A DNA stretch of 64,000 nt from Jonesia quinghaiensis DSM 15701 (GTDB lineage: Bacteria; Actinomycetota; Actinomycetes; Actinomycetales; Cellulomonadaceae): NCBI RefSeq assembly GCF_000423205.1, contig NZ_AUHN01000006.1, positions 62,001 through 126,000 of the forward strand, in the 5' to 3' direction. Position numbers and translations under genes: made by a program. Positions 16,373 through 26,019 of the stretch are shown piece by piece; the first letter of the stretch is position 1; every line of letters starts with the position of its first letter. The notes under the pieces were generated by a model that was not told the DNA's origin, did not search any database, and was given only the letters and a program-made list of their open reading frames with translations.

Positions 16373-18277
16373 TTATGAGCAATCAGCGCCATTGAGCGTG
16401 AAGCTCGTTGGGGCTGTATTGGTTCCGTTGTGTGTACCGTTGAAACCAAACTCGATGGTCTGGCCAGCGCCAATGGTGCCGTTCCAACCAGCGTTGGTGA
16501 TCTTCACTGATGAACCTGATGAAGCGTCCGTAGCGGACCACAGGTTGGTGATTTGTTGCCCTGCAGGGAATGCGAACTCAAGAGCCCAACCGTTGATTGG
16601 TGCTGAGGAAGTGTTCTTGATCTTCACCGTTGCAGTGAAGCCTGAGTTCCACTGGTTTGTGGTGTAACTGACTTCGCATGTACCAGGGTCCGTTGGATCT
16701 GTTGGATCTGTTGGATCTGTTGGGTCCGTTGGGTCCGTTGGGTCCGTTGGGTCCGTTGGATCGGTTGGGTCTGTTGGGTCCGTGGGATCGGTTGGGTCCG
16801 TGGGATCTGTGGGATCGGTTGGGTCTGTTGGGTCCGTGGGATCGGTTGGGTCCGTGGGATCGGTTGGGTCCGCTGGGTCGATGACTGGGTAAGCGTTGGT
16901 GACGAGTTCTTGGAACTGTGCAGAGAACCACTTACCAGAAACTGGTGCGCCACCAAGTGCGCCGGTCAACTTCCCATCGAGCTTTGGTGAGTTGAATGTG
17001 GGGTCACACATCCGGTCAAATCCCTTGCCTTCATCGTTAGGGATTTCTGATGAGGAGCCGTCAGACTCGCCTGGGGGCTTGATCCACACAAACGCGTCGA
17101 GTTGTGAGTTGGGGAAGCCGCTAGGTGATGCTTGTGGCCGTTCTCCGATGCCAGCTCCAGCGGGGTTACACCATGCGCCACGGTGGTTGCGGCGGTCAAC
17201 GCGTGAGTTGTCGACGTAGGTGTTTAGGTTGTTTGATGTGCTTGCTGCACTTGGACGCTCTGGTCCACCCCAGCCGTTACGGGAAGTGTCGATCAGCATT
17301 CCGATGTCTGAGGGGAACCCGGCAGACACGAGTCGGCTGTACAGAAGTGCTGTCCAGTCAGTCTCGTCAAAGGTGGTGTTCCACTCGTAGAACGATGATG
17401 ATCGGATGGGGCTGCCGCCAACTTGGAGGTTGGGGTTAGGCATGTGGGGCTCAACCAGTGGCGTGGTGTTTGCTGTGTTGGTGACGAACCCGTGGATGGA
17501 TCCGAAGCCTTTGTCGGTCATGTTGGCAACTTCAACAAAGGTTTCCACAGCGCCTGTGACGTTGTTGTCCCAGCCGAGCCAACCGGAGTGGGCTGCGTCA
17601 ACGTAGTTGTAGACGTTTGGGATGGAACTGAGTTCGTCGAGTGCGTATGCGACGCCTTCCATGTAGTAAGGCTCAGCGATCACACACTTTGGGTCGTGCA
17701 TGTTGGTGGTGAGGTTGGGCAGGGAGTCCGGTTCGATGGTGGCTGAGATCCGGATGTCGCGGTATTGGGGCTCGGAAATGATGTCGACGAGTGCGTCGAT
17801 GTATTCCGTCTTGTAGCGTTCCATGCCTTCTGGGGTTGCGGGTAGTTCACCGTTGGAGGCGAGTGCGTAGCAGTCACGTCCTGGCAAGTTGTACACCACA
17901 AGGTTGAGGACGATCGGCGTTGTGCCGACTTTTTGCTCGAGGGCTTGGTCTAGGTGGTAGCGCAAACCTGGGCCGTCAAAGTTACCTTCGATTGCTGAGG
18001 TGCGGTCCATCCACACAGCGGTAGGTTCATCTTTGATAGCGCGCATTTTGTTGGCGAGGGTGGCGTTGTCCCCTTCTACTGCAGCGGCCTCTTCTTCGAC
18101 GGCTTCGCTCCAGTATGAGTTGACGTACCAGGTGGCCCCTGCATATGGGTTATCAACGTTGGTGGTGGCAGCGACAGCAGGTGCTGATAGGGCTGTCACA
18201 GACAGTGGTGCGGCAAATAGTGCGCCTACGGCCGCGGCTGCAGCGCCTTTGCGCAGCGTGGTCATGTGTGGTCTCAC
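16373..18277 (-). CDS. Secreted GH6 cellobiohydrolase with CBM2
   Basis: A 634-residue secreted cellulase of GH6. Order: signal peptide ([11 protein letters not shown] to APAVAA), catalytic domain (about 45-475), a Pro-Thr-Asp linker of about 20 units, and a CBM2. GH6 landmarks are [39 protein letters not shown] and [14 protein letters not shown]. The catalytic domain, about 430 residues, is the length of exo-acting Cel6B-type enzymes rather than the roughly 290-residue endoglucanases, so processive release of cellobiose is likely. The start is the GTG at 18277, five bases after GGAGG; upstream codons in frame lie before that site. It is the first enzyme gene after the LacI regulator. Confidence 0.93.
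   Translation of the reverse strand: MRPHMTTLRKGAAAAAVGALFAAPLSVTALSAPAVAATTNVDNPYAGATWYVNSYWSEAVEEEAAAVEGDNATLANKMRAIKDEPTAVWMDRTSAIEGNFDGPGLRYHLDQALEQKVGTTPIVLNLVVYNLPGRDCYALASNGELPATPEGMERYKTEYIDALVDIISEPQYRDIRISATIEPDSLPNLTTNMHDPKCVIAEPYYMEGVAYALDELSSIPNVYNYVDAAHSGWLGWDNNVTGAVETFVEVANMTDKGFGSIHGFVTNTANTTPLVEPHMPNPNLQVGGSPIRSSSFYEWNTTFDETDWTALLYSRLVSAGFPSDIGMLIDTSRNGWGGPERPSAASTSNNLNTYVDNSRVDRRNHRGAWCNPAGAGIGERPQASPSGFPNSQLDAFVWIKPPGESDGSSSEIPNDEGKGFDRMCDPTFNSPKLDGKLTGALGGAPVSGKWFSAQFQELVTNAYPVIDPADPTDPTDPTDPTDPTDPTDPTDPTDPTDPTDPTDPTDPTDPTDPTDPTDPTDPTDPTDPTDPGTCEVSYTTNQWNSGFTATVKIKNTSSAPINGWALEFAFPAGQQITNLWSATDASSGSSVKITNAGWNGTIGAGQTIEFGFNGTHNGTNTAPTSFTLNGADCS
16686..16874. repeat. 9-bp tandem repeat encoding the Pro-Thr-Asp linker of GH6
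   Basis: Twenty-one in-phase 9-base units (GGGTCCGTT, GGATCTGTT, GGATCGGTT and variants). Blocks such as GGGATCGGTTGGGTCCGT recur as larger units. It is the longest of the three PTD tracts in the cluster. Confidence 0.95.
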
Positions 18278-18300
18278 ACAGTCCTCCATAGTCAGATCTT

Positions 18301-18394
18301 GCGCCACCGTCTTTGGTGACGCTGCAGCGAATGTCGCTACATCAAGTACCCAACCGTAAAATTGTGTTCCAGGTAACACCTTAAAGGTTTAAGG
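18301..18394. promoter_or_regulatory. GH6 leader: hairpin and 16-base palindrome at the lacI 3' end
   Basis: On the strand of transcription this 103-base gap first holds the perfect palindrome CCTTAAAGGTTTAAGG (18379-18394), which covers the stop codon of the LacI gene. Then comes a hairpin GCGTCACC/GGTGGCGC (18301-18322). The palindrome could be an operator for the cluster regulator, or part of a terminator for lacI. The GH6 promoter must lie here if GH6 is not read through from lacI. Confidence 0.45.
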
Positions 18395-19454
18395 GGTCAA
18401 CCTTCTTTGGGGGTGCTAACGTTCCCCGCACGCTGACAGGAGGGAGTTCGATGGTCACGTCAGGCGCGGGTTCACCGTCAAGAAGTGCGACGACACTGTG
18501 CGCTACGCGTTCGCCGATGCTGGAGAACGGCACGTCGATGCTGGTGAGTGATGGCGCGGCAAGTGTTGCTTGGGGGGAACTTCCTAAGCAAATGATCGAG
18601 AGGTCCCACGGGACGTTAATACCAAGTCGCCGCGCAACGTCGAGCACGATCAAGGCGTTGGTATCTGAATCGGTGATGAGCGCGGTGGGTGGATGAGGGG
18701 CGGTGAGAGCGGCCCGTGCTGCTGATGCTGTTTCTTCAGGGTGGCGTGCGGTGTGCGTGATGAGGCGTGCGCCGTGGCGCGCGGCGCTGACTCGGGCTGC
18801 TTGGGAGTTGCGACTCACAGTGTCGCGGTCTGGGTCTGCGTGGAGGAACGCGACAGTCGAATGGCCGAATTCGCATAGCAGATCACAGGCACCACTGATC
18901 GCCAACGGTTCGTTCACCCAGACAGCAGTCAACGGGGAAGCGACGTCGGGATGCCCAAGAACTATACCGGGGATATGCTCACGAGAAGCGACAGTCAATC
19001 GGGGGTCGTCTGAGATGAGGTCGTGGATGATAACGGCGTCGAATCGTCGTTCCAACCAACCGGTGCGGTAAACCTCTGCAGCATGGACTTCATCGGCGAC
19101 GATTCGCAGAGCCAGGGTGTATCCATGGTCGGCTAGTGCGTGTTGGGTCCCTTGGAGGAAATCCATAAAATGCGGAGAATAGGCAGAGGAGGTGTCACGA
19201 TGGACAAGTGCCAACGCAATGGAGCGTTCGGATGTTCGCAGAGAACGGGCTGCTGCCGAAGGGCGCCACCCATACTCGTCGGCGATCCGTAGCACTCGAT
19301 CACGCGTTGCTGGAGAAACTCCAGGTCGACCGTTTAACGCATAGGAAACTACGGCGATTGATACGCCTGCAGCTCTTGCGACATCAGTTATCGTTGGACG
19401 TTTTCTCGATTTTGACTTAGATTCGGGTGAAGTTTCGGGTGAACTGCGTCTCAT
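18381..19454 (-). CDS. LacI-family transcriptional regulator of the cellulase cluster
   Basis: A 357-residue repressor. A low-complexity basic N-terminus (about 1-20) precedes the LacI helix-turn-helix [34 protein letters not shown], with an Ala-rich hinge AARSLRT, then a periplasmic-binding-like effector domain (about 80-345). It lies immediately upstream of the GH6 gene and divergent from a sensor-like gene, a typical position for CelR/CebR-type regulators that release DNA on binding cello-oligosaccharide. The ATG at 19454 (MRRSSPETS) is chosen as the longest start that avoids a Cys/Pro/His-rich upstream frame; no ribosome site is visible. Effector identity is inferred from context only. 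Confidence 0.88.
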   Translation of the reverse strand: MRRSSPETSPESKSKSRKRPTITDVARAAGVSIAVVSYALNGRPGVSPATRDRVLRIADEYGWRPSAAARSLRTSERSIALALVHRDTSSAYSPHFMDFLQGTQHALADHGYTLALRIVADEVHAAEVYRTGWLERRFDAVIIHDLISDDPRLTVASREHIPGIVLGHPDVASPLTAVWVNEPLAISGACDLLCEFGHSTVAFLHADPDRDTVSRNSQAARVSAARHGARLITHTARHPEETASAARAALTAPHPPTALITDSDTNALIVLDVARRLGINVPWDLSIICLGSSPQATLAAPSLTSIDVPFSSIGERVAHSVVALLDGEPAPDVTIELPPVSVRGTLAPPKKVDPLNL

Positions 19455-19481
19455 CACGAAACAAGCATGCGGGATAAGTTC

Positions 19482-19510
19482 GGAAATTGCATGCCAACCA
19501 TGCAGTTCCG
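19482..19510. promoter_or_regulatory. Dyad in the lacI / sensor divergent promoter
   Basis: TGCATG (19488-19493) and CATGCA (19499-19504) flank a 5-base spacer, and the symmetry extends outward with AAAT against GTT. It lies midway in the 90-base divergent intergenic region, where it could act as an operator for both genes. Confidence 0.45.
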
Positions 19511-19544
19511 TCCGATTACGCAGGTCTTTAGGGGGAGAAGGATC

Positions 19545-21803
19545 ATGGCCGGTGATAGAGGAACAGGTGGAGGGCACGATGGGACAGCCACCTTTGGGGT
19601 GTATTCCCCGGTAGTTGGTGGGTTCTATTTCGGGAAAACACTGGCAGGGATAGCTCGTGTTTTGCGTGCAGCGGGCCACAATGTCGTGGCGGTGCAAACA
19701 TTTGCAGCAGATCTTGATCGAGGGCGATTTCCAGAATCAGCAACAATAGACACCATTCCAGGGAGCGATTGTTTTGATGGTTTTATCATCATCACATCAG
19801 CCCTCGAACCAGGTGCGCTGCAAAGTCTCAGTCGCACAGGTAAACCGCTCATTCTTATTGGAGCGCCACGAGATAATTTGGCGGTGCCATCGGCAACGCC
19901 AGATAATACTGGAGGTATCCGAGCTGCCGTGGATCACTTAGTGAGTCACGGGCATCGGGATATTGGGTTTGTGGGGAACCTTCAACAACACGATGTTCGT
20001 GAACGGTACTCTGCTTACCGTGAGGCATTGGCCCAACGAGGACTTTCAGTGGTCGACGATTGGGTGTTCAAAGCTCACGACAATCAAGAAATAGCAGGGT
20101 TGGTTGCCGGGCAACACTATTTGCAACGAGGCCGACCCACCACGGCAACCATTGCGGCAACTGATCGGAACGCGATTGGGTTCGTAAAAGCGCTCCGCCA
20201 AGCCGGAATGTCGCTACCTGCGGAGCACGCTGTGATTGGTTTTGACCGGTCCGAATCGGGAGCTAGGTTACGTCCGCGGTTGACGACAGTTGACCCCCAC
20301 CATGACCGTGTGGGGGAGCTCGCGGCCCGGATTTTGTTGCGTCAGTATGCGGGTGAAACTATTGCGACGCGAGAACATATCTCTGAGTCCACACTGATTA
20401 CCCGCGAATCGTGTGGCTGCGTTGAGTCCCTACCCGACCGAACTATGGTGGGTAGCCAACCTCATGAGGGCGCCTCTGCCAGCACGCAACTTGCTGAGAC
20501 CGCACGCCACGTTTTCAACGGGCCAGCAGCGCCCGGACACCCAACGACGCTTCATGTAGGGACATGGACGTCCGCGATGTTGGAGATCATTTCTGCCGCT
20601 GCAATGCGCGCCGTCATCCCCAATACAGCTGTGCTGACACGGATCGCGGATGCAACGACCGCTTTGCATCCGCAACCAGAAGCGTTGGAGTCCCTGTTAA
20701 CCGCCCTGCGGGCAGCAGAAATTGAAACCAGAGCGACGCTTGACGCTACCTGCAAAGCGCAACTGAATGCTTTGACCGTCACAATGACCCGGCTGACCAG
20801 CGCTGTGACCAAAGGATGCACCCGTGCGCTGATGAACAGGTCGGGGTCGCTAGAACAGATGTTAAGCCATCAGTACGAGATTGATATCGCGCTCATGCGG
20901 GTGGCGGTGTCTGACCCAAGGACTCTGAGTTGGTTACCAGCAACATTTAAGGGCGGCGCAGTCCTTGCCATGTGGGACCGTGATGGTCGCGGAACATCGA
21001 CAGGAAAACTCAGCATTGCTGGTACCCGTGATGTTGGATCAACTGGTGCCCGCCTGCTGGGGGAGAGCATGGTTGCAGCATGTTTCCCACCCGCGGTTGT
21101 GACGCGTGCCGTGGGTAATACACGCTCTGACATTCTGTTTGTCATCCCGGTGACTTTTGCTGGCAGCGACTGGGGCTACCTAGCAGTTTCTGGGGTAGCA
21201 GACACTCGCTCAACAAGTGCACGTGATCGGTTTAACCACTGGGCCGCGATGCTCGCGGTTGCTTTGGATCATGAACAATCAACGCGTACCCTCCGTGAGC
21301 ACACTGCCTCGTTGCAGCAACTTTTAACCCGTAAATCCGAGGTCGCTTCGCAACTGTTGGAAAGTGAAGAGCGGCATGCGATTGCTGCTGCTGTCCACCA
21401 AGATGGCATGTGGGATTGGGACGTTATTACGGGGAAGGTGTACTACTCGCCGAGTTGGCGCCAAACCATTGGTGTTGCGGAGCACGAGTCGGGTGCCTCA
21501 TTGGAGACATGGACATCGCGGGTTCACCCTGAGGACCGCCCCGCTATGCAGATGGCTATTGCCCAGCAACTGGCTGGGCTCAATGAGCCGTTCCACCTGA
21601 CACAGCGTGTGCGGGACGCCAGCGGTTGCTACCGCCATGTTGCGGTTCGAGCATTAACTTTGCTCAATGACGCGGGAGTCCCGGCACGCATTATCGGGGC
21701 GTTATCCCTCGTTCAGTCCACCTTTGACGACCAAGACGGGGACGGGGGAGTCGAGCAAGACACGTTGAGTCGTCGATCCCAGGATGAACTTGCCGATCGG
21801 TGA
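19545..21803 (+). CDS. Orphan sensor: LacI-type sugar-binding domain plus PAS, no output domain seen
   Basis: A 752-residue protein with no signal peptide. Residues about 12-300 form a periplasmic-binding-like domain as in LacI repressors (FGVYSPVVGGFYFGKTLAGI, then HLVSHGHRDIGFVG), but there is no DNA-binding headpiece. A helical/GAF-like middle follows (about 310-590), then a short coiled coil, then a PAS domain (about 615-725: MWDWDVITGKVYYSPSWRQ, HPEDRPAMQ). In related architectures a GGDEF or EAL domain follows; here the protein stops soon after PAS, and its last 34 residues are read from the antisense of the usp gene. The ATG at 19545 follows GGGGGAGAAGG; the upstream ATG at 19467 lacks a ribosome site. 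Function unknown; sensing of sugars is inference. Confidence 0.75.
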   Translation: MAGDRGTGGGHDGTATFGVYSPVVGGFYFGKTLAGIARVLRAAGHNVVAVQTFAADLDRGRFPESATIDTIPGSDCFDGFIIITSALEPGALQSLSRTGKPLILIGAPRDNLAVPSATPDNTGGIRAAVDHLVSHGHRDIGFVGNLQQHDVRERYSAYREALAQRGLSVVDDWVFKAHDNQEIAGLVAGQHYLQRGRPTTATIAATDRNAIGFVKALRQAGMSLPAEHAVIGFDRSESGARLRPRLTTVDPHHDRVGELAARILLRQYAGETIATREHISESTLITRESCGCVESLPDRTMVGSQPHEGASASTQLAETARHVFNGPAAPGHPTTLHVGTWTSAMLEIISAAAMRAVIPNTAVLTRIADATTALHPQPEALESLLTALRAAEIETRATLDATCKAQLNALTVTMTRLTSAVTKGCTRALMNRSGSLEQMLSHQYEIDIALMRVAVSDPRTLSWLPATFKGGAVLAMWDRDGRGTSTGKLSIAGTRDVGSTGARLLGESMVAACFPPAVVTRAVGNTRSDILFVIPVTFAGSDWGYLAVSGVADTRSTSARDRFNHWAAMLAVALDHEQSTRTLREHTASLQQLLTRKSEVASQLLESEERHAIAAAVHQDGMWDWDVITGKVYYSPSWRQTIGVAEHESGASLETWTSRVHPEDRPAMQMAIAQQLAGLNEPFHLTQRVRDASGCYRHVAVRALTLLNDAGVPARIIGALSLVQSTFDDQDGDGGVEQDTLSRRSQDELADR

Positions 21804-22085
21804 GCGTTTTTTTGATCCCAAAACGATCATGCACGCGCCTATGCGTTCCGCGTGATCGAGGATAGCGTCAGCGACATCAAGTGAATCCGAGCGGAAAGCG
21901 ATGTCAACGGCGCGGCCTGCTGTGCTGATGAGTTGGGCAAGGTGGGAAGGTACGGGCGCGTCGTCTGGTGCTGGGGTGAGCACAAGCACCACGATGCCCT
22001 CACTGCGCCGCTCTGCCTCATTGAGAGCAGCAAAAAAAGCGGCTTCACCTTGCGGGGAATCGTTGTACGCAACCAAGACTGGCAC
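21702..22085 (-). CDS. Universal stress protein (UspA family)
   Basis: A 127-residue single-domain UspA protein. Landmarks: VLVAYNDSPQGEAAFFAALNEA at the N-terminus, and the ATP-binding-type C-terminal motif VLGSKKRSPIGKFILGSTTQRVL (Gly-x2-Gly-x9-Gly-Ser/Thr). This suggests a nucleotide-binding form. The GTG at 22085 has AAGGAG five bases upstream. It overlaps the 3' end of the convergent sensor gene by 102 bases, and follows the membrane hydrolase gene on the same strand by 21 bases, so those two are probably co-transcribed. Confidence 0.88.
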   Translation of the reverse strand: MPVLVAYNDSPQGEAAFFAALNEAERRSEGIVVLVLTPAPDDAPVPSHLAQLISTAGRAVDIAFRSDSLDVADAILDHAERIGACMIVLGSKKRSPIGKFILGSTTQRVLLDSPVPVLVVKGGLNEG

Positions 22086-22106
22086 GAGAGCTCCTTTGTT
22101 CTCACC

Positions 22107-23822
22107 TCATCCAAGGATGAGGTTTCTCAGGGTATCGAGATCATTTGCCGACCACTGCTCCTCAAGGGTCACTGCGGCGAGGGCGTCGACGTACTCCCCA
22201 TGGTACTGATGTCCGTGGCCGGTTGGGACATCACCAGATACCGCCATGTCAAAAGTCACCTGTGCAAAGGTGACAACAGGCAACCAGACCATATCCACTC
22301 TCCGGTCAACGCCGGCACGTTCGTGAAGCCAATCTGGGGCTTCAAACAGGAGGTCGGGCGACCACCACACCACCGCATCGGACGCGTGTTGCAGATAGAC
22401 CACTTTGGGGTCTGTCCATGGTTCTTGCAAATCCCATAACCCTTGTGATGTTCTGGGCGTGGAACTAAAACGTACGGTGCGCCCTTGGTCAAAAACGGGC
22501 GTGTTCATAGTGGAACCAGGGTCACGATTGTTTGTGATGAAAGACCAGTTAGGTGTGAAACTTGGTGTGCCAACAAACAGGGCACCATCGGTGCGTTGGG
22601 TCATGTCCTGGAGGCCCGAGAACGCGCCTTGCATGCCGTAAGAGCCCAACGATAAACCGGCAACGTAAAGGCGCGGGCGGGAGTCTTCAGGTTGTTTGAG
22701 CCACGCTGCGTAGATTTCCTCGAACAGTTCTTTTCCTGCGGCCGGCGGGGTGTCGCGGTCGGAAACAAAGCTCACCCAGCTGGGCAGGTAGGAGTACTGC
22801 ATGGAGGCGATGGCGGTGTCTCCACCGTGCAGGTATTCGAACGTGTCCGCCATAGCAGGTTGGACCCATCCTGTGCCCGTTGAGGTCACGATCATCAGCG
22901 CTTCCCGGTCCCACGCGTTTGTGCGATCTAGTTCTTGAACCACACGTTGGGCTGCACCTTCAAGTGTTCCAACACCGGCTAGGCCAGCATAAACCCGGAT
23001 GGGGTCGCGTACCTCGCTTGCCTCAACAGCGGAGACTTCTCCAGCGAACGCAGTTAACTCATCACGGGTTGGTCCGGTGCCCACGAATTTTCTGCCCTGG
23101 AGCCCTAGAGAGTCCCAGGTTGATTCCGATGCTTGGGAGCCTGAGCGTTCCTCCGCTACGGGTTGGTCGACACCCGGCGGATAGCCAGTGTCAACGTTTG
23201 CGTAAATGTCATTCATGGTGCGTAGGGCAAAGGACAGTACCGTGCCATTGACTGCTTGGACAAAAACGAAGGCGACAATAATGGTGGAGGCAAGCACAGC
23301 GGCGCGGCGTGGAATCCACCGTGATAGACGGCGCGAACCCCAAACGGCAAGTTTCCGTAATCCGCGTGCTGCGTAGAGCAGCCCAAGCGCAAGACTTAGC
23401 GCGATGACTGCTTGGGCGATGATGTGCTGGGGGCCATCAGCGCTCATGCCAAAAAGGCGGCGTAACTCTGTTTGCCAGTGTGCACCGAGGGCCACAAAAA
23501 TCGGTACGGCAACAATGGATGTAAGTGCAAGAAGGCGCCATAAGGCCTGCGAAATCTGCGCGCCCCAGGTATGACGGAACCCCAACCACCGGAAAAACCA
23601 CCCCACCGTGGCTCCGATGCCATAGCCAGCAACAGCGGAAAGCCCCGTTGTGAGCCCTTGAAAATACCAGGCGCGAGGAATCAGCGAGGGAGCCATTGAC
23701 GCGCACAAAAAGAAGAGTGCTACAACCAATCCTGTCGCTGACATTGTGTTGCGCAGGCGGATGAGCCGGGCAACGATGGCGCGCCGTCGAGATTCTAGTG
23801 TTTCCGGTGGTGAGGTGGACAT
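22107..23822 (-). CDS. Membrane-anchored alpha/beta-hydrolase (Abhydrolase_9/DUF2319 type)
   Basis: A 571-residue protein with an N-terminal membrane domain of four to six helices (about 25-215) followed by a catalytic domain. The nucleophile elbow is YVAGLSLGSYGMQG (Gly-Leu-Ser-Leu-Gly, near residue 395). The family is widespread in actinobacteria and of unknown substrate; esterase or lipase activity is likely. The C-terminal half also holds VYLQHASDAVVWWSPDL, a probable region for the catalytic acid. Starts at the ATG at 23822. An 8-bp inverted repeat CCTCATCC/GGATGAGG with a 2-base loop overlaps its stop codon (22105-22122). Confidence 0.85.
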   Translation of the reverse strand: MSTSPPETLESRRRAIVARLIRLRNTMSATGLVVALFFLCASMAPSLIPRAWYFQGLTTGLSAVAGYGIGATVGWFFRWLGFRHTWGAQISQALWRLLALTSIVAVPIFVALGAHWQTELRRLFGMSADGPQHIIAQAVIALSLALGLLYAARGLRKLAVWGSRRLSRWIPRRAAVLASTIIVAFVFVQAVNGTVLSFALRTMNDIYANVDTGYPPGVDQPVAEERSGSQASESTWDSLGLQGRKFVGTGPTRDELTAFAGEVSAVEASEVRDPIRVYAGLAGVGTLEGAAQRVVQELDRTNAWDREALMIVTSTGTGWVQPAMADTFEYLHGGDTAIASMQYSYLPSWVSFVSDRDTPPAAGKELFEEIYAAWLKQPEDSRPRLYVAGLSLGSYGMQGAFSGLQDMTQRTDGALFVGTPSFTPNWSFITNNRDPGSTMNTPVFDQGRTVRFSSTPRTSQGLWDLQEPWTDPKVVYLQHASDAVVWWSPDLLFEAPDWLHERAGVDRRVDMVWLPVVTFAQVTFDMAVSGDVPTGHGHQYHGEYVDALAAVTLEEQWSANDLDTLRNLILG

Positions 23823-24016
23823 GATGTCACTCTATCCGCGTAGCACGGGCGTGCGCGGTGGCTAGAGCAGAAAACACCCGTCCCGTGGGGGTGTGTGTAT
23901 CGACGAGATGTCATGAAGATGAATTTCTTGATGCCCATGGTGTGGCGTGTGGTTGTGTCAGGATGGCGGCGTACTGTCTGACTTACCAGATGTGATACCA
24001 GTCACAAGGAGGATGT

Positions 24017-25363
24017 ATGTCAGACCAGAACCCAGCACCCACCACCGGGCGGAAAACCTACGTACTCGACACCTCAGTGTTACTTTCCGATCCCACGGCC
24101 ATGGAGCGGTTTGCTGAACACCATGTCGTGCTTCCCATCGTGGTCATCACAGAGCTCGAAAGTAAGCGACACCACCCAGAACTTGGGTACTTCGCTCGCA
24201 ACGCATTGCGCAGGCTTGACGCCCTTCGCGTTTCCCACGGCGGGCTTGACCGCCCCATGCCCATTAATACCGCAGGCGGCACCCTGCATGTGGAACTTAA
24301 CCACATTGACCAAACGGTTCTGCCCGCTGGGTTCCGGCTTGGAGACAATGACACCCGTATCCTTGCCATTGCCGCGAACCTCGCTGCCGAAAACCACACG
24401 GTGACCGTGGTATCTAAAGACCTCCCGATGCGCATCAAAGCATCCGCTGTAGGTTTGGCTGCCCAAGAGTACCGAGCTGAAGTGGCGAGCGTTGCAGAAT
24501 GGAACGGAATTGCCACCATTGATGTCCCCCAAGAGCTCATGCAAGAACTCTGGGAACACGAATCACTTCCCTTTCACCGTGTCGAAGAGCACGCCGCCGA
24601 CACAGCATTGCAACCCGTCTGCCACCAGGGTTTGGTCCTGCATTCATTGCGCGGTTCCGCGCTCGCCCGCATAACTCCAGACAAACACGTCACACTTGTG
24701 CGCGGAGACCAGGAACTTTTCGGCCTGCGCGGCAGGTCGGCTGAACAACGCATCGCCATCGACATTCTCTCTGATACATCTGTGGGTATCGTCTCTCTGG
24801 GTGGGCGAGCAGGTACGGGAAAGTCAGCGCTTGCTCTGTGTGCCGGTTTAGAAGCAGTCTTGGAACGCCAAAAACACCGAAAGATTGTTGTTTTTCGCCC
24901 ACTCTATGCGGTTGGCGGGCAGGATTTGGGTTATCTCCCTGGTAGTGAAAGCGAAAAAATGAGTCCTTGGGCTCAAGCTGTCTTCGACACGCTCGGGGCA
25001 ATAGTTTCTCAAAATGTCATCGATGAAATCATTGACCGAGACATTCTTGAAGTATTGCCACTCACCCATATTCGTGGGCGATCACTTCATGATTCATTTG
25101 TCATCGTTGATGAAGCTCAATCATTAGAACGCAACGTACTGCTCACTGTGCTGTCACGCATCGGCCAATCGTCGCGAGTGGTCCTCACTCACGATGTTGC
25201 CCAACGTGACAACCTGCGTGTTGGTCGCCATGACGGTGTGACGGCAGTTGTTGATGCGCTCAAGGGGAATCCGCTCTTTGCTCATGTCACGCTCACTCGA
25301 TCAGAGCGTTCGCCTATCGCAGCGCTTGTGACGGATATGCTCGACAATCTTGATCTTTCCTGA
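24017..25363 (+). CDS. phoH: PhoH2-type protein: PIN ribonuclease domain fused to PhoH ATPase
   Basis: A 448-residue two-domain protein. N-terminal PIN domain (about 12-150): [13 protein letters not shown] with the first acidic residue, ITELESKRH, and [13 protein letters not shown], giving the acidic metal site. C-terminal PhoH ATPase (about 235-445): Walker [16 protein letters not shown], Walker [13 protein letters not shown]. Mycobacterial PhoH2 proteins of this layout unwind and cleave RNA and belong to a toxin-antitoxin-like locus. AAGGAGG lies five bases before the ATG at 24017. No antitoxin gene is evident in the 190 bases upstream. Confidence 0.92.
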   Translation: MSDQNPAPTTGRKTYVLDTSVLLSDPTAMERFAEHHVVLPIVVITELESKRHHPELGYFARNALRRLDALRVSHGGLDRPMPINTAGGTLHVELNHIDQTVLPAGFRLGDNDTRILAIAANLAAENHTVTVVSKDLPMRIKASAVGLAAQEYRAEVASVAEWNGIATIDVPQELMQELWEHESLPFHRVEEHAADTALQPVCHQGLVLHSLRGSALARITPDKHVTLVRGDQELFGLRGRSAEQRIAIDILSDTSVGIVSLGGRAGTGKSALALCAGLEAVLERQKHRKIVVFRPLYAVGGQDLGYLPGSESEKMSPWAQAVFDTLGAIVSQNVIDEIIDRDILEVLPLTHIRGRSLHDSFVIVDEAQSLERNVLLTVLSRIGQSSRVVLTHDVAQRDNLRVGRHDGVTAVVDALKGNPLFAHVTLTRSERSPIAALVTDMLDNLDLS

Positions 25364-25447
25364 GGGGTGAAAGACATCTGTCGAAAAAGCCTCATTGCTG
25401 ATTAACCCGGAGGCATCCACCAGAAAAACGAACCTCCACGTTATGAT

Positions 25448-25942
25448 TTGCGAGTGGACTTCTTAGAGCGCGCAGTCGAGCAGTGGACTGACATTGTTCC
25501 CGAACATGACCTATCCCCATTTCTCACAACGGGGCGAATACTTCGAATGGCATCGATCATCACGCATGCCTCGGAAAAAAGACTCGCCCAAAGCGGAGTT
25601 AATCGGGGTGAATTTAACCTCCTTTGTGTCATGCGTCGCAGTGGAAAAACCTGCCGTGCCTCTGAGCTCTCCGCCCTCACCGAATCGTCGGGTGCTGCCA
25701 TCACTAAACGCCTTGAACGGCTCTCCGATGCAGGGTTTGTGGAACGCCAAGAACTGCCACGTGACCGTCGGGTAGTCCTGGTGAACCTCACCGAACATGG
25801 CAAACAGTTCGTTGATGACCTCTTTCCGATGATGCTCCTCACCGAAAATGCCTACCTCGATGTCCTCAGCGAGGAAGAACACGCAGCCCTTGCGGGGATT
25901 CTTGGCAAGCTGCTTGCAGTGCTTGACCCAGCGGATTACTAA
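25448..25942 (+). CDS. MarR-family transcriptional regulator
   Basis: A 164-residue winged-helix regulator. The central region RGEFNLLCVMRRSGKTCRASELSALTESSGAAITKRLERLSDAGFVERQELPRDRRVVLVNLT is the classical MarR DNA-binding segment with the DRR wing, flanked by dimerisation helices. The start is uncertain: TTG at 25448 or GTG at 25454, without a good ribosome site. It is a lone gene between phoH and a strong bidirectional terminator, so its target is not evident from context. Confidence 0.88.
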   Translation: MRVDFLERAVEQWTDIVPEHDLSPFLTTGRILRMASIITHASEKRLAQSGVNRGEFNLLCVMRRSGKTCRASELSALTESSGAAITKRLERLSDAGFVERQELPRDRRVVLVNLTEHGKQFVDDLFPMMLLTENAYLDVLSEEEHAALAGILGKLLAVLDPADY

Positions 25943-25959
25943 CCGTCACGCCAACACAG

Positions 25960-25997
25960 AAGGAGGGGCGCCCGCGCAGTGTGGGCGCCCCTCCTTT
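25960..25997. terminator. Bidirectional terminator between MarR gene and fumC
   Basis: AAGGAGGGGCGCCC and GGGCGCCCCTCCTT form a perfect 14-bp stem with a short T run on both strands. It serves the two convergent genes. Confidence 0.92.
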
Positions 25998-26019
25998 GTG
26001 ACCTGAGTTGAATGTTACG

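Noticed and set aside
16578-16956. Overlapping frames over the PTD repeat
   Set aside because: They are other-frame readings of the 9-bp linker repeat (RSHGPN or IPRTQP repeats), not separate proteins.
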